DNA from: Tianweitania populi
Lineage (GTDB): Bacteria > Pseudomonadota > Alphaproteobacteria > Rhizobiales > Rhizobiaceae
Length of the DNA: 64,000 nt
Assembly: GCF_014652875.1 (NCBI RefSeq)
Contig: NZ_BMZQ01000005.1
Span: 1-64,000, forward strand
Reading direction: 5' to 3'
The notes below the pieces were generated by a model. That model was not told where the DNA came from and did no database searches. It saw only the letters and a list, made by a program, of their open reading frames with translations. Positions within the stretch are counted from its first letter, which is position 1, and each line of letters begins with the position of its first letter. A program made the position numbers and the translations under genes. Of this stretch, positions 42,347 through 53,048 are shown piece by piece.

Positions 42347-43414
42347 ATGCGATTTTTGAAAGCCGCCCTCGCGGCAACCCTGCTCACCGCCACCGTGCTG
42401 AGCGGATCTGCCTTTGCGCAGGAAAAGGGCACCGTCGGCGTTCTGATGCCGACCAAGGCTTCGGCCCGTTGGATCGCCGATGGCGACAACATGGTCAAGC
42501 AGCTGCAGGAACGCGGCTACAAGACCGATCTGCAGTATGCCGAGGACGATATTCCGACGCAGATCAGCCAGCTGGAAAACATGGTGGCTGCCGGCGTGCA
42601 GACGCTGGTGATCGCGTCGATCGACGGCACCACGCTGACGGACGTGCTGGAACAGGCCCATAACAAGGGCATCAAGGTCATCGCCTATGACCGCCTGATC
42701 CGCAATTCGCCGAATGTCGATTACTACACCACCTTCGACAACCAGCAGGTCGGCGTGCTGCAGGCGCAGTCGATCGTTCAAGGCCTGAAGCTCGAGACCG
42801 AAGCCGGTCCGTTCAACATCGAGCTGTTCGGCGGCTCGCCGGACGACAACAACGCTTTCTTCTTCTACAACGGCGCCATGAGCGTGCTGCAGCCTTATAT
42901 CGACCAGGGCAAGCTGGTGGTGGTGTCGGGCGAAACCGGCATGGAGAAGGTCGGCACGCTGCGCTGGGATCCGGCCGTTGCACAGGCGCGCATGGACAAC
43001 CTGCTGTCGTCCTATTACGGCGACAAGACCGTGAATGCCGTGCTGTCGCCCTATGACGGCCTGTCGATCGGCATCATTTCGGCCCTGAGCGCCGTGGGTT
43101 ACGGCCAGGGCGACAAGCCGATGCCGATCGTGTCCGGTCAGGACGCCGAAGTGCCGTCGGTCAAGTCGATCCAGAACGGCCAGCAGTATTCCACGATCTT
43201 CAAGGACACCCGCGAGCTCGCCAAGGTCACGGTCAACATGATCGACGCCGTTGGCCAAAAGAAGGAGCCTGAGGTCAACGACACCAAGACCTACGACAAT
43301 GGCGAGAAGGTCGTTCCGTCCTACCTGTTGAAGCCGGTTCTGGTGACCAAGGACAACATCGCGCCGGTTCTGGTCGACAGCGGCTACTACACGGCCGACC
43401 AGATCAAGCCTTGA
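42347..43414 (+). CDS. chvE: ChvE-type multiple-monosaccharide-binding protein
   Basis: Periplasmic binding protein of 355 residues with a signal peptide ending near AFAQ (about 25). It matches ChvE nearly throughout: [64 protein letters not shown], and [18 protein letters not shown]. In Agrobacterium ChvE binds galactose, arabinose, glucose, xylose and other aldoses, feeds GguAB, and can signal to VirA. ATG 42347 follows GGGAGG; an in-frame extension to 42266 is not homologous. First gene of a long rightward operon. Confidence 0.95.
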   Translation: MRFLKAALAATLLTATVLSGSAFAQEKGTVGVLMPTKASARWIADGDNMVKQLQERGYKTDLQYAEDDIPTQISQLENMVAAGVQTLVIASIDGTTLTDVLEQAHNKGIKVIAYDRLIRNSPNVDYYTTFDNQQVGVLQAQSIVQGLKLETEAGPFNIELFGGSPDDNNAFFFYNGAMSVLQPYIDQGKLVVVSGETGMEKVGTLRWDPAVAQARMDNLLSSYYGDKTVNAVLSPYDGLSIGIISALSAVGYGQGDKPMPIVSGQDAEVPSVKSIQNGQQYSTIFKDTRELAKVTVNMIDAVGQKKEPEVNDTKTYDNGEKVVPSYLLKPVLVTKDNIAPVLVDSGYYTADQIKP

Positions 43415-43510
43415 TCCCTTGATCCGGCGGGGCGTTGAATGCGCCCCGCTCTTCATGCCGGGCGGCCGCTCAAGGCCGTCCACGATCCCTCACGCCTGCG
43501 GGAGCGCGCT

Positions 43511-45042
<1,532 letters not shown>

Positions 45043-45046
<4 letters not shown>

Positions 45047-46266
45047 GCACGAATACAATGGACGCGCCTGTTGTGAAAGCAACGGAGACGAGGAGCCTCG
45101 ACTACTTCAAGGACCATTTGCGCGAATACGGCATGCTCGTCGCGCTGGTGGCGATCATCCTGTTCTTTGCCGTTTATTCGGCCGTGACCGGCCGACCGAC
45201 CTTCGTGTCGGCTTCGAACCTGACCAACCTGTTCCTGCAGAACAGCTACGTGATCATCATGGCCATCGGCATGCTGATGATCATCATCACCGGCCATATC
45301 GACCTGTCGGTCGGCTCGGTGGTGGGCTTCATCGGCGCGGTGGGCGCCGTGTTGATGGTGCTTTACGATCTGCCGGTGGCATTCGCTGTGCTGGTCTGCT
45401 TGTGCGTCGGTGCCGCGATCGGGGCCACGCAAGGCTACTTCGTCGCTTATCTGCGCATCCCGTCCTTTATCGTGACGCTGGCGGGCATGCTGGTGTTTCG
45501 CGGCTTGACCTTCATGACGCTCGGTTCGTCATCCTCGATCTCGCCGATCCCGCCCTCCTTGCGCGCTCTTTCCACCGGCACGATCCCCGATCTCGCACCG
45601 GTTCTCGGCCTTGCCAATTCCACGACGATGATCATCGCGGTCGTGCTGACCGTCGGCTTCCTCCTTTTCGCCTTCCGCAAGCGCTCGCGCCAGAATGCGC
45701 TCGGTACGGCGCACGAGCCGCAATCCTTCTTCTTCGGCCGCGTCGCCATTGTGGCCGCTGCGATCCTTTACATGGGCTATCTGCTGTCCACCAATCGCGG
45801 CCTGCCCAACGTCCTGATCTTGATGGCGCTGTTGATCGCGATCTATGCCTTCGTGACCAGCCGCACGACCGTCGGCCGTCGCGTTTATGCCGTTGGCGGC
45901 AACGAGAAGGCTGCGAAGCTTTCGGGTGTGAAGACCGAGCGCATCGTGTTCCTGGCCTTCGTCAATATGGGCGTTCTGGCCGCTATCGCCGGTCTGGTGT
46001 TCTTTGCCCGCGTCGGCAGCGCCACCGCCAAGAACGGCACGGGCCTCGAGCTCGACGTGATCGCAGCCTGCTTCATCGGCGGCGCATCGGCTTATGGCGG
46101 CGTCGGAAAGGTGACGGGCGCGGTGATCGGCGCCTTCATCATGGGCGCGCTGAACATGGGCATGCAGAGCGCCATGCAGCTCAGCATCGACTACCAGCAG
46201 CTGGTGAAGGGTCTCGTGCTACTCGCTGCTGTTTCCTTCGACGTTTACAACCGCAACAAGGCCTGA
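45043..46266 (+). CDS. gguB: sugar ABC transporter permease GguB
   Basis: Inner-membrane permease of 407 residues with 10-12 spans, longer than RbsC because of an insertion typical of XylH/GguB. It has [25 protein letters not shown], and [14 protein letters not shown]. As a homodimer it forms the ChvE transport channel. The ATG overlaps the gguA stop. Followed by gguC after 11 bases. Confidence 0.92.
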
Positions 46267-46277
46267 GGAGCGCACCG

Positions 46278-47279
46278 ATGCTGCTGTCGCAGATCAAGAA
46301 GCCGGATGGCGCGCTCGCCGTGGTCGCGCGTGAAGGCAAGGAAGCCTATGAAGTCCGGGGCGCGCAGAGTGTTTATGCTCTGGCCCTGGATTGTGCCCGC
46401 AACGGCAAGAGCCTGGCCGCCCATATCGGCAGCCTCGGCTTTGGCGGTGCGGTCGACCTTGAACAGGCCTATGAAGAAAATCGGCTCCTGTCGCCGATCC
46501 ATCATCCCGATCCCGCGCATCTTCATCTCACCGGCACCGGCCTGACGCATCTCGGCTCCGCTTCCACCCGCAATGCCATGCATGCGAAAGTATCGGGCGC
46601 GGAAGAGGTGCTAACAGACTCCATGAAGATGTTCCGCATGGGGCTGGAGAACGGCAAACCTGCCGGTGAGGGTGTCGGCGTTCAGCCGGAATGGTTCTAC
46701 AAGGGCAATGGCGCCAGCCTCGTTGCACCGGGTGCCGACCTCCCCTCCCCCGCTTTCGCGGATGATGCCGGCGAAGAGCCGGAGCTGGCGGGCATCTATG
46801 TGATCGGCGATGACGGTACGCCGTTCCGGCTGGGCTTCGCTTTGTCGAACGAGTTTTCCGACCACGTCATGGAGCGGGTGAACTATCTTTACCTCGCCCA
46901 TTCCAAGCTGCGTCCGGCCTCGTTCGGCCCGGAAATCCGCATTGGCGCCCTGCCGGAAGATGTGCGCGGTGTCTCGCGCATCCGTCGCGGTGGCGAGGTG
47001 ATCTTCGAAAAGCCGTTCCTTTCGGGCGAAGCGAACATGTCGCATTCCATCGCCAATCTGGAACATCACCACTTCAAATATCGCGTGTTCCGCCAGCCGG
47101 GCGACGTGCATGTGCATATGTTCGGCACCGCGACGCTGTCTTTTGCCGACGGCATCCGCACGGCACCGGGCGACCAGTTCGAGATCGAGGCGGCCGAGTT
47201 CGGCCTGCCTTTGCGCAACGGTCTTGCGATCGACGGCTTCACGCCGGCCGCTTCGCGCGTTGCCGTTCAAACTCTTTGA
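46278..47279 (+). CDS. gguC: GguC / AraD1 family protein (FAH fold), probable 2-keto-3-deoxy-L-arabonate dehydratase
   Basis: Protein of 333 residues of the GguC family, related to fumarylacetoacetate hydrolase. Recognised text includes HLTGTGLTHLGSA, GVGVQPEWFYKG, FRLGFALSNEFSDHVMER and LEHHHFKYRVFRQPGDVHVH in part. GguC was first noted as the third gene of the chvE operon in Agrobacterium. Relatives named AraD1 are thought to dehydrate 2-keto-3-deoxy-L-arabonate to 2-oxoglutarate semialdehyde. The neighbours (arabonate dehydratase, semialdehyde dehydrogenase) support that. The frame is open upstream into gguB but ATG 46278 has GAGGAG. Confidence 0.88.
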   Translation: MLLSQIKKPDGALAVVAREGKEAYEVRGAQSVYALALDCARNGKSLAAHIGSLGFGGAVDLEQAYEENRLLSPIHHPDPAHLHLTGTGLTHLGSASTRNAMHAKVSGAEEVLTDSMKMFRMGLENGKPAGEGVGVQPEWFYKGNGASLVAPGADLPSPAFADDAGEEPELAGIYVIGDDGTPFRLGFALSNEFSDHVMERVNYLYLAHSKLRPASFGPEIRIGALPEDVRGVSRIRRGGEVIFEKPFLSGEANMSHSIANLEHHHFKYRVFRQPGDVHVHMFGTATLSFADGIRTAPGDQFEIEAAEFGLPLRNGLAIDGFTPAASRVAVQTL

Positions 47280-47302
47280 TTGCAGGGAAAGGAGCGTCTT
47301 CC

Positions 47303-49045
47303 ATGGCGTTCACCAAGGCCACATGGCCGCGTAAACTCCGCTCGCAGGAGTGGTTTGGCGGGACGGGCCGCGACCAGATCTATCATCGCGGCTGGATGAA
47401 GAACCAGGGCTTCCCGCACGACCTGTTCGATGGCCGTCCGGTGATCGGCATCATGAACACATGGTCCGAGCTGACTCCGTGCAACGCGCATTTGAACGTG
47501 CTCGCGGAATCCGTGAAACGCGGCGTGTATGAAGCCGGCGGCTTTCCGGTAGAAGTTCCGGCCTTTTCGGCCAGTGAATCCGGGTTCCGCCCGACGGCCA
47601 TGATGTTCCGCAATCTCGCGGCGATGTCGGTGGAAGAACAGATCCGCGGCCAGCCGATGGATGGCTGCGTCCTGCTGGTTGGCTGCGACAAAACCACGCC
47701 AAGCCTGCTGATGGCTGCCGCTTCCACCGACATGCCGTCGATCGTGGTGACCGGCGGGCCGATGCTGAACGGTTATTACAAGGGCGAGCGTGTCGGTTCG
47801 GGCACGCATCTGTGGCGTTTCTCCGAAGCCGTGAAGGCTGGCGAGATGACGGCCGAGGAGTTTTCCGAAGCCGAAGCCTCCATGTCGCGCTCGGCCGGCT
47901 CCTGCAACACGATGGGAACGGCCTCGACGATGGCATCGATGGCAGAAGCTTTGGGCATGGCTCTGTCCGGCAATGCCGCGATCCCCGCCGTCGACAGCCG
48001 CCGCCGCGTAATGGCGCAGATGTCCGGTCGGCGCATCGTGGATATGGTCAAGGACGACCTGAAGCCGTCCGACGTGTTGACGAAGGAAGCCTTCGAGAAC
48101 GCCATCCGCACCAATGCGGCGATCGGCGGCTCGACCAATGCGGTGATCCACCTTCTGGCAATTGCCGGCCGCGTCGGCATCGACCTGACGCTAGAGGATT
48201 GGGACCGTTGCGGGCGCGACGTGCCGACCATCGTCAACCTGATGCCATCCGGCAAATATCTGATGGAAGAGTTCTTCTATGCCGGCGGTCTGCCCGTTGT
48301 CATCAAGCGCCTGGGCGAAGCCGGTCTGCTGCACAAGGACGCCCTCACCGTTTCGGGCGAAACGATGTGGGAGCAAGTCAAGGACGTCACCAACCACGAC
48401 GAGGACGTCATTCGTCCGGCCGAAAAGGCGCTGACGCAGTCCGGCGGAATCGTGGTGCTCAAGGGCAATCTAGCGCCCAAGGGTGCCGTGCTGAAGCCGT
48501 CCGCGTCCTCGGCGCATCTGCTGACGCATCGCGGCCGCGCCGTGGTGTTCGAGGACATCGACGACTACAAGGCGAAGATCAACGACGAGGCGCTCGACAT
48601 CGACGAGACCTGCGTCATGGTGATGAAGAACTGCGGGCCGAAGGGTTATCCGGGCATGGCCGAGGTCGGTAATATGGGCCTGCCGCCCAAGGTGCTTCGC
48701 AAGGGCATCACCGACATGGTGCGCATTTCCGATGCGCGCATGTCTGGCACCGCCTATGGCACCGTCGTGCTCCACACCTCCCCGGAAGCCGCTGCCGGCG
48801 GCCCTCTGGCGGTGGTGCAAACCGGCGATTTCATCGAGCTCGACGTACCGAACCGCCGGCTGCATCTCGACATTTCCGATGAGGAGCTGACGCGCCGTCT
48901 CGCTGCTTGGCAGCCCAAGCATGAGCAGTATGACTCCGGCTATGCCTGGCTGCATCAGCAGCATGTGCAGGGTGCGGATACTGGCGCCGATCTCGACTTC
49001 CTGCGGGGCAATCGTGGAAAGGCGGTCGGTCGTGACAGCCACTGA
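47303..49045 (+). CDS. L-arabonate (sugar acid) dehydratase, IlvD/Edd family
   Basis: Iron-sulfur dehydratase of 580 residues. Cys59 (LTPCNAH), Cys127 (GCDKTTPS; a neighbouring residue count of one either way) and Cys200 (AGSCNTMG) are the expected [2Fe-2S] ligands, and Ser in DARMSGTAYG is the catalytic base. It closely resembles the Rhizobium leguminosarum L-arabonate dehydratase, which also accepts D-fuconate and D-galactonate. It converts the sugar acid to its 2-keto-3-deoxy acid. ATG 47303 follows AAAGGAG. The downstream dehydrogenase start overlaps its last 14 bases. Confidence 0.92.
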   Translation: MAFTKATWPRKLRSQEWFGGTGRDQIYHRGWMKNQGFPHDLFDGRPVIGIMNTWSELTPCNAHLNVLAESVKRGVYEAGGFPVEVPAFSASESGFRPTAMMFRNLAAMSVEEQIRGQPMDGCVLLVGCDKTTPSLLMAAASTDMPSIVVTGGPMLNGYYKGERVGSGTHLWRFSEAVKAGEMTAEEFSEAEASMSRSAGSCNTMGTASTMASMAEALGMALSGNAAIPAVDSRRRVMAQMSGRRIVDMVKDDLKPSDVLTKEAFENAIRTNAAIGGSTNAVIHLLAIAGRVGIDLTLEDWDRCGRDVPTIVNLMPSGKYLMEEFFYAGGLPVVIKRLGEAGLLHKDALTVSGETMWEQVKDVTNHDEDVIRPAEKALTQSGGIVVLKGNLAPKGAVLKPSASSAHLLTHRGRAVVFEDIDDYKAKINDEALDIDETCVMVMKNCGPKGYPGMAEVGNMGLPPKVLRKGITDMVRISDARMSGTAYGTVVLHTSPEAAAGGPLAVVQTGDFIELDVPNRRLHLDISDEELTRRLAAWQPKHEQYDSGYAWLHQQHVQGADTGADLDFLRGNRGKAVGRDSH

Positions 49046-49958
49046 TATTGCTATCGTCGGCGTCGGCAAGATCGCGCGGGATCAGCATATCCCGTCGATC
49101 ACCAAAAACGACGCGTTTCGACTGGCTGCGACGGTCAGCCGGCATTCTGAGGTCGACGGCGTCGAGAACTTTGCGACGATCGAGGAATTGCTCGAGCAGC
49201 GGCCTGATATTCCGGCTGTCGCTCTGTGCATGCCGCCGCAGAACCGCTTCGATGCGGCTTGGACGGCGATCAAGGCCGGCCGTCATGTCCTGCTGGAAAA
49301 GCCGCCTGGTGCCACGATCGCCGAAGTTCAGGCGCTGGTAGAGGCTGCGCGTGACAAGGGCGTTGCGCTGTTTGCCACCTGGCATTCACGTTATGCCGCT
49401 GCCGTGCCTTCGGCCAAGGCCTGGTTGGCGGAGCGAAAGGTAGAATCCGCCCGCATCACCTGGAAGGAAGATGTGCGGCGCTGGCATCCCGGCCAGGAAT
49501 GGATTTGGCAGCCGGGCGGACTGGGCGTGTTCGATCCCGGCATCAATGCGCTGTCGATCCTAACCGAAATTCTGCCGCAGCCGGTTCGCGTGACATCCGC
49601 CGAACTGGAGTTTCCGGAAGGACGCGACGCGCCGATTGGGGCGCAGCTGCAGTTTGCGGGGGCGAGCGGCGAGACGGTGTCCGCAGACTTCGACTGGCGC
49701 CAGACCGGACCGCAGACTTGGGACATCGACGTCCTGACAAACGACGGGACGCTGAAGCTGTCTTCCGGCGGTGCCGAGATGACGGTCGACCAGAAGGTTG
49801 TCATACAAGAAGCCGACAGCGAGTATGACGGCATCTATGCACGCTTTGCCACCGTGGTTGCAGAGCGCGCGATCGACGTAGACCTTGCCCCGCTTGTGCA
49901 TGTTGCCGATGCATTCATGTTGGGTCGCCGCATTGCGGTTGACGCCTTCGACATGTAA
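49032..49958 (+). CDS. L-arabinose / D-galactose 1-dehydrogenase (Gfo/Idh/MocA family)
   Basis: NAD(P)-dependent sugar dehydrogenase of 308 residues. The N-terminal GVGKIARDQHIP and VLLEKPPGATIAEV motifs, WHSRYA and the WQPGGLGVFDPGINAL segment match the arabinose/galactose dehydrogenases AraA of Azospirillum and Gal of Pseudomonas, which accept both sugars. It oxidises the sugar at C1 to the lactone, the substrate of the SMP-30 lactonase at the end of the operon. GTG 49032 overlaps the dehydratase gene by 14 bases. Confidence 0.9.
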   Translation: MTATDIAIVGVGKIARDQHIPSITKNDAFRLAATVSRHSEVDGVENFATIEELLEQRPDIPAVALCMPPQNRFDAAWTAIKAGRHVLLEKPPGATIAEVQALVEAARDKGVALFATWHSRYAAAVPSAKAWLAERKVESARITWKEDVRRWHPGQEWIWQPGGLGVFDPGINALSILTEILPQPVRVTSAELEFPEGRDAPIGAQLQFAGASGETVSADFDWRQTGPQTWDIDVLTNDGTLKLSSGGAEMTVDQKVVIQEADSEYDGIYARFATVVAERAIDVDLAPLVHVADAFMLGRRIAVDAFDM

Positions 49959-50000
49959 TTCGGAACAAACACGCAATCGACGCAGGATAAGGACCCAACC

Positions 50001-51518
50001 ATGTCTGACAACTTCAAGCCGCGCGGCCGCCATCTGATTGCCGGCGAATGGGTGGAAGGATCGCAGAGCTTCCAGTCCGATCCGGTTAGCGGCGAGCCGC
50101 AGACTTTCGCGCTGGGGACAGCGGCCGATATCGACCGCGCCGCCAAGGCCGCAGAAGACGCGTTCTGGGTGTTCGGTTCGTCAAGCCGGGAAAACCGCGC
50201 TGCGTTCCTCGACGCGATTGCCGATGCGATCGAAGCTCGCGGCGCTGCCATCACCGCCATCGGCACGCGCGAAAGCGGCCTGCCCGCCGGGCGTTTGGAA
50301 GGCGAGCGCGGGCGTACGACCGGCCAGTTGCGTCTGTTCGCCAGCCATATCCGGGACGGCGCTTATCTCGACAAGCGGCACGATCTGGCAATGCCCGACC
50401 GCAAGCCGGCGCCGCGTCCCGAGATCAAGCTGGTGCAGCGGCCGATCGGCCCGGTCGGCGTGTTCGGCGCCTCGAACTTCCCCCTCGCCTTCTCGACAGC
50501 CGGCGGCGATACGGCATCCGCGCTCGCGGCAGGCTGCCCGGTTGTGGTGAAGGGGCATCCCGGCCATCCCGGGACGGCGGAGATCGTTGCCGAAGCCATT
50601 CTCGAGGCGATCGAGAAGACCGGCCAGCATCCCGGCACCTTTTCCCTCGTGCAATCCAACACCAACGAGGCCGGCGAAGCGCTGGTGCGCCATCCGCTGA
50701 TCAAGGCCATCGGCTTTACCGGCTCGCTGGGCGGCGGGCGTGCCTTGTTCGACATTGCCAACAGCCGCGAAGAGCCGATCCCGTTCTTCGGCGAGCTTGG
50801 CTCGGTCAATCCGGTATTCGTGTTGCCGGAAGCGGCAAAGGCTCGCGGCGAAACGATCGCGCGGGACTGGGCCGCGTCGCTGACCATGGGCGTCGGCCAG
50901 TTCTGCACCAATCCCGGCATCATCGTCGTGCCGGATGCGATTGCCGAAGGGTTCGAGAGACACGCTGCCGAGGCACTCGGCGCCGTCCAGGCGCAGCCGA
51001 TGCTGTCCAAGGGTATCGCCGACGCGTTCCGCCGGGGTTCGGCGCGGATTGCCGGCAGCAATGCCGTGCGCCAGGCCCATGCCGCCGACGGCAATGGCCG
51101 CGAAGCCGCCCCTGCCCTTTTCGTGACGGATGGCGACACGTTCCTCGACAATCCCGAACTCGGCGAGGAAGTCTTTGGCCCGCTCGGCATCATGGTGCGC
51201 GCGGCCGGTCCCGAGCAGATGCTGGCAATCGCACACGGCCTGCGCGGCCAGCTCACGACAACGCTTCAACTCGATAGCGGCGACACCGATCTCGCAAAGC
51301 AGCTCGTGCCGGTGCTGGAGCGCAAGTCCGGCCGCATCCTCGCAAACGGATATCCCACCGGCGTGGAAGTGGCGGATGCGATGATGCATGGCGGCCCCTA
51401 CCCTGCCAGCACCAATGTTTCGACGACATCGGTCGGCACACTGGCGATCCGGCGCTTCCTACGCCCGGTCGCCTACCAGAACCTGCCGGCCGACCTTCTG
51501 CCGCAAGATCTGGCATGA
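50001..51518 (+). CDS. 2-oxoglutarate semialdehyde dehydrogenase
   Basis: Aldehyde dehydrogenase of 505 residues of the KGSADH subgroup that has a short N-terminus and a FGELGSVNP motif holding the general-base Glu. It has FTGSLGGGRALFD cofactor loop, nucleophile Cys in GVGQFCTNPG, and EEVFGPLGIMV. It oxidises 2-oxoglutarate semialdehyde to 2-oxoglutarate, the last step of non-phosphorylating L-arabinose use. Its stop overlaps the dgoK ATG (ATGA), joining the arabinose and galactose branches in one operon. Confidence 0.9.
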   Translation: MSDNFKPRGRHLIAGEWVEGSQSFQSDPVSGEPQTFALGTAADIDRAAKAAEDAFWVFGSSSRENRAAFLDAIADAIEARGAAITAIGTRESGLPAGRLEGERGRTTGQLRLFASHIRDGAYLDKRHDLAMPDRKPAPRPEIKLVQRPIGPVGVFGASNFPLAFSTAGGDTASALAAGCPVVVKGHPGHPGTAEIVAEAILEAIEKTGQHPGTFSLVQSNTNEAGEALVRHPLIKAIGFTGSLGGGRALFDIANSREEPIPFFGELGSVNPVFVLPEAAKARGETIARDWAASLTMGVGQFCTNPGIIVVPDAIAEGFERHAAEALGAVQAQPMLSKGIADAFRRGSARIAGSNAVRQAHAADGNGREAAPALFVTDGDTFLDNPELGEEVFGPLGIMVRAAGPEQMLAIAHGLRGQLTTTLQLDSGDTDLAKQLVPVLERKSGRILANGYPTGVEVADAMMHGGPYPASTNVSTTSVGTLAIRRFLRPVAYQNLPADLLPQDLA

Positions 51519-52447
51519 TGCCGATGTCCCCGAGCAATGCGGAGCGCATTGACTGGATCGCCGTCGATTGGGGTACGAGCAATCTGCGCGCTTGGGGCAT
51601 GGTGGATGATCGCGCGGTGGCAACGGTCACCGCGCCGACCGGAATGGGCGGGCTTGAGCGGCATCAGTTCGAGCCTGCCCTGCTTGCGGCTATCGAGCCA
51701 TGGCTGTCCGCCGATCGCACGATCGAGGTCGTCGCCTGCGGCATGGTTGGCGCGCGGCAAGGCTGGCAGGAGGTGCCGTATGTCTCGGTGCCGACTGAGC
51801 CGATCGTGGCTTCGGCCATGCAGCAGGTCGCGACATCGGACTCGCGTATAAGCGTCAGCATCATTCACGGGCTGAGCCAGACTGAACCCGCCGATGTTAT
51901 GCGCGGCGAGGAAACGCAGATCGCCGGCCTGCTTGCTCAGGAGCCTGATTTCACCGGCGTGGCTTGTCTGCCGGGAACGCATTCCAAATGGGCCCGGATC
52001 GAAGCCGGCCGCGTCGTCAGCTTTCGTACCTTCATGACCGGCGAGCTGTTTGCGCTGTTGGCGAAGCAGTCAGTACTGCGGCATTCGATGGCCGGGAGTG
52101 ACAAGCTTCATGACGCGGTGTTCGATGATGCCGTGCGCGTCGTGGCCGAACGTCCTGCGGATCTGTCCTCCCTGCTGTTCGGCATCCGCGCCGCCGGTCT
52201 TGTCGGCGGCCCAAACAATCTGGATGCACGCTCCCGGCTATCTGGCCTGCTGATCGGCACCGAGCTGGTTGCCATGCAACAGGGATGGTCTGGCGGCGAA
52301 GTCGTTCTGATCGGTGCTGACCAGCTTGCCGACCGCTATTCGCGCGGTTTACAGGCGCTCGGAGGCACGGCCCGCATTGTCGATGCGCAGACTTGTACGC
52401 TCGCGGGCCTGGTTGCGTCCCGAAACCGACTGCTGGAGGCACGATGA
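51515..52447 (+). CDS. dgoK: 2-keto-3-deoxygalactonokinase
   Basis: Sugar-acid kinase of 310 residues with the DgoK N-terminus (AVDWGTSNLRAWGM), GMVGARQGW, PGTHSKWARI, FRTFMTGELFALL, and LIGTELV. It phosphorylates 2-keto-3-deoxy-D-galactonate at C6 using ATP in the De Ley-Doudoroff pathway. ATG 51515 overlaps the preceding stop; its own stop overlaps dgoA. Confidence 0.92.
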   Translation: MMPMSPSNAERIDWIAVDWGTSNLRAWGMVDDRAVATVTAPTGMGGLERHQFEPALLAAIEPWLSADRTIEVVACGMVGARQGWQEVPYVSVPTEPIVASAMQQVATSDSRISVSIIHGLSQTEPADVMRGEETQIAGLLAQEPDFTGVACLPGTHSKWARIEAGRVVSFRTFMTGELFALLAKQSVLRHSMAGSDKLHDAVFDDAVRVVAERPADLSSLLFGIRAAGLVGGPNNLDARSRLSGLLIGTELVAMQQGWSGGEVVLIGADQLADRYSRGLQALGGTARIVDAQTCTLAGLVASRNRLLEAR

Positions 52448-53046
52448 CCCTGCCCTTGATCGCGATTTTGCGTGGGCTCACGCCTGATAATGCCGAGGCC
52501 GTAGGCCACGCCTTGATCGACGCTGGTATTACGCGCATCGAAGTGCCGTTGAACTCGCCGGATGTTTTGGCGAGCATCACGGCCATGAGCCGCGCCTACG
52601 GGGATGTGGCTGAGATCGGCGCCGGCACGGTTTTGACGACTGACGAGGTCGATGCGGTTCGCCAAGCCGGCGCGACTTTCATCGTTTCGCCCAACTGCAA
52701 CCCGGATGTCATCCGCTACAGCAAGCAACGCGGCTTGGGCTCTTATCCCGGCGTTTTCACGGCAACCGAATGTTTCGCGGCGCTGGCTGCCGGTGCAGAT
52801 GCCCTGAAAATCTTCCCTGCGAGCCTCATGGGTCCAGAAGCACTCAAGGCTTTGCGCGCTGTGCTTCCTTTCGAGACACAGATCTATCCCGTCGGTGGCG
52901 TCGGACCGGATGATTTCGCGGTGTGGCGCGCGGCCGGTGCAAACGGTTTCGGCTTGGGATCGTCGCTGTTCAAGCCGGATTGGTCAGCTGACCGCGTCGG
53001 CGAAGAGGCAAAACGCAGTGTCGCCGCGTGGATGGCCGGGAAGTAA
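52444..53046 (+). CDS. dgoA: 2-keto-3-deoxy-6-phosphogalactonate aldolase
   Basis: Class I aldolase of 200 residues, KDPG-aldolase family. General acid/base Glu33 (RIEVPLNS) and Schiff-base Lys122 (ALKIFPAS) are in place, with GAGTVL and SPNCN motifs. It splits KDPGal into pyruvate and glyceraldehyde 3-phosphate. The ATG overlaps dgoK. E. coli has DgoA fused in function with a galactonate dehydratase DgoD; no DgoD-type enolase is present here, so the IlvD/Edd enzyme upstream probably supplies galactonate dehydration. Confidence 0.92.
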   Translation: MTLPLIAILRGLTPDNAEAVGHALIDAGITRIEVPLNSPDVLASITAMSRAYGDVAEIGAGTVLTTDEVDAVRQAGATFIVSPNCNPDVIRYSKQRGLGSYPGVFTATECFAALAAGADALKIFPASLMGPEALKALRAVLPFETQIYPVGGVGPDDFAVWRAAGANGFGLGSSLFKPDWSADRVGEEAKRSVAAWMAGK

Positions 53047-53048
53047 GC

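Noticed and set aside
45402-46277. Upstream extension of gguC through gguB
   Set aside because: Non-homologous; gguB occupies the region in another frame and gguC has a good ribosome site at 46278.
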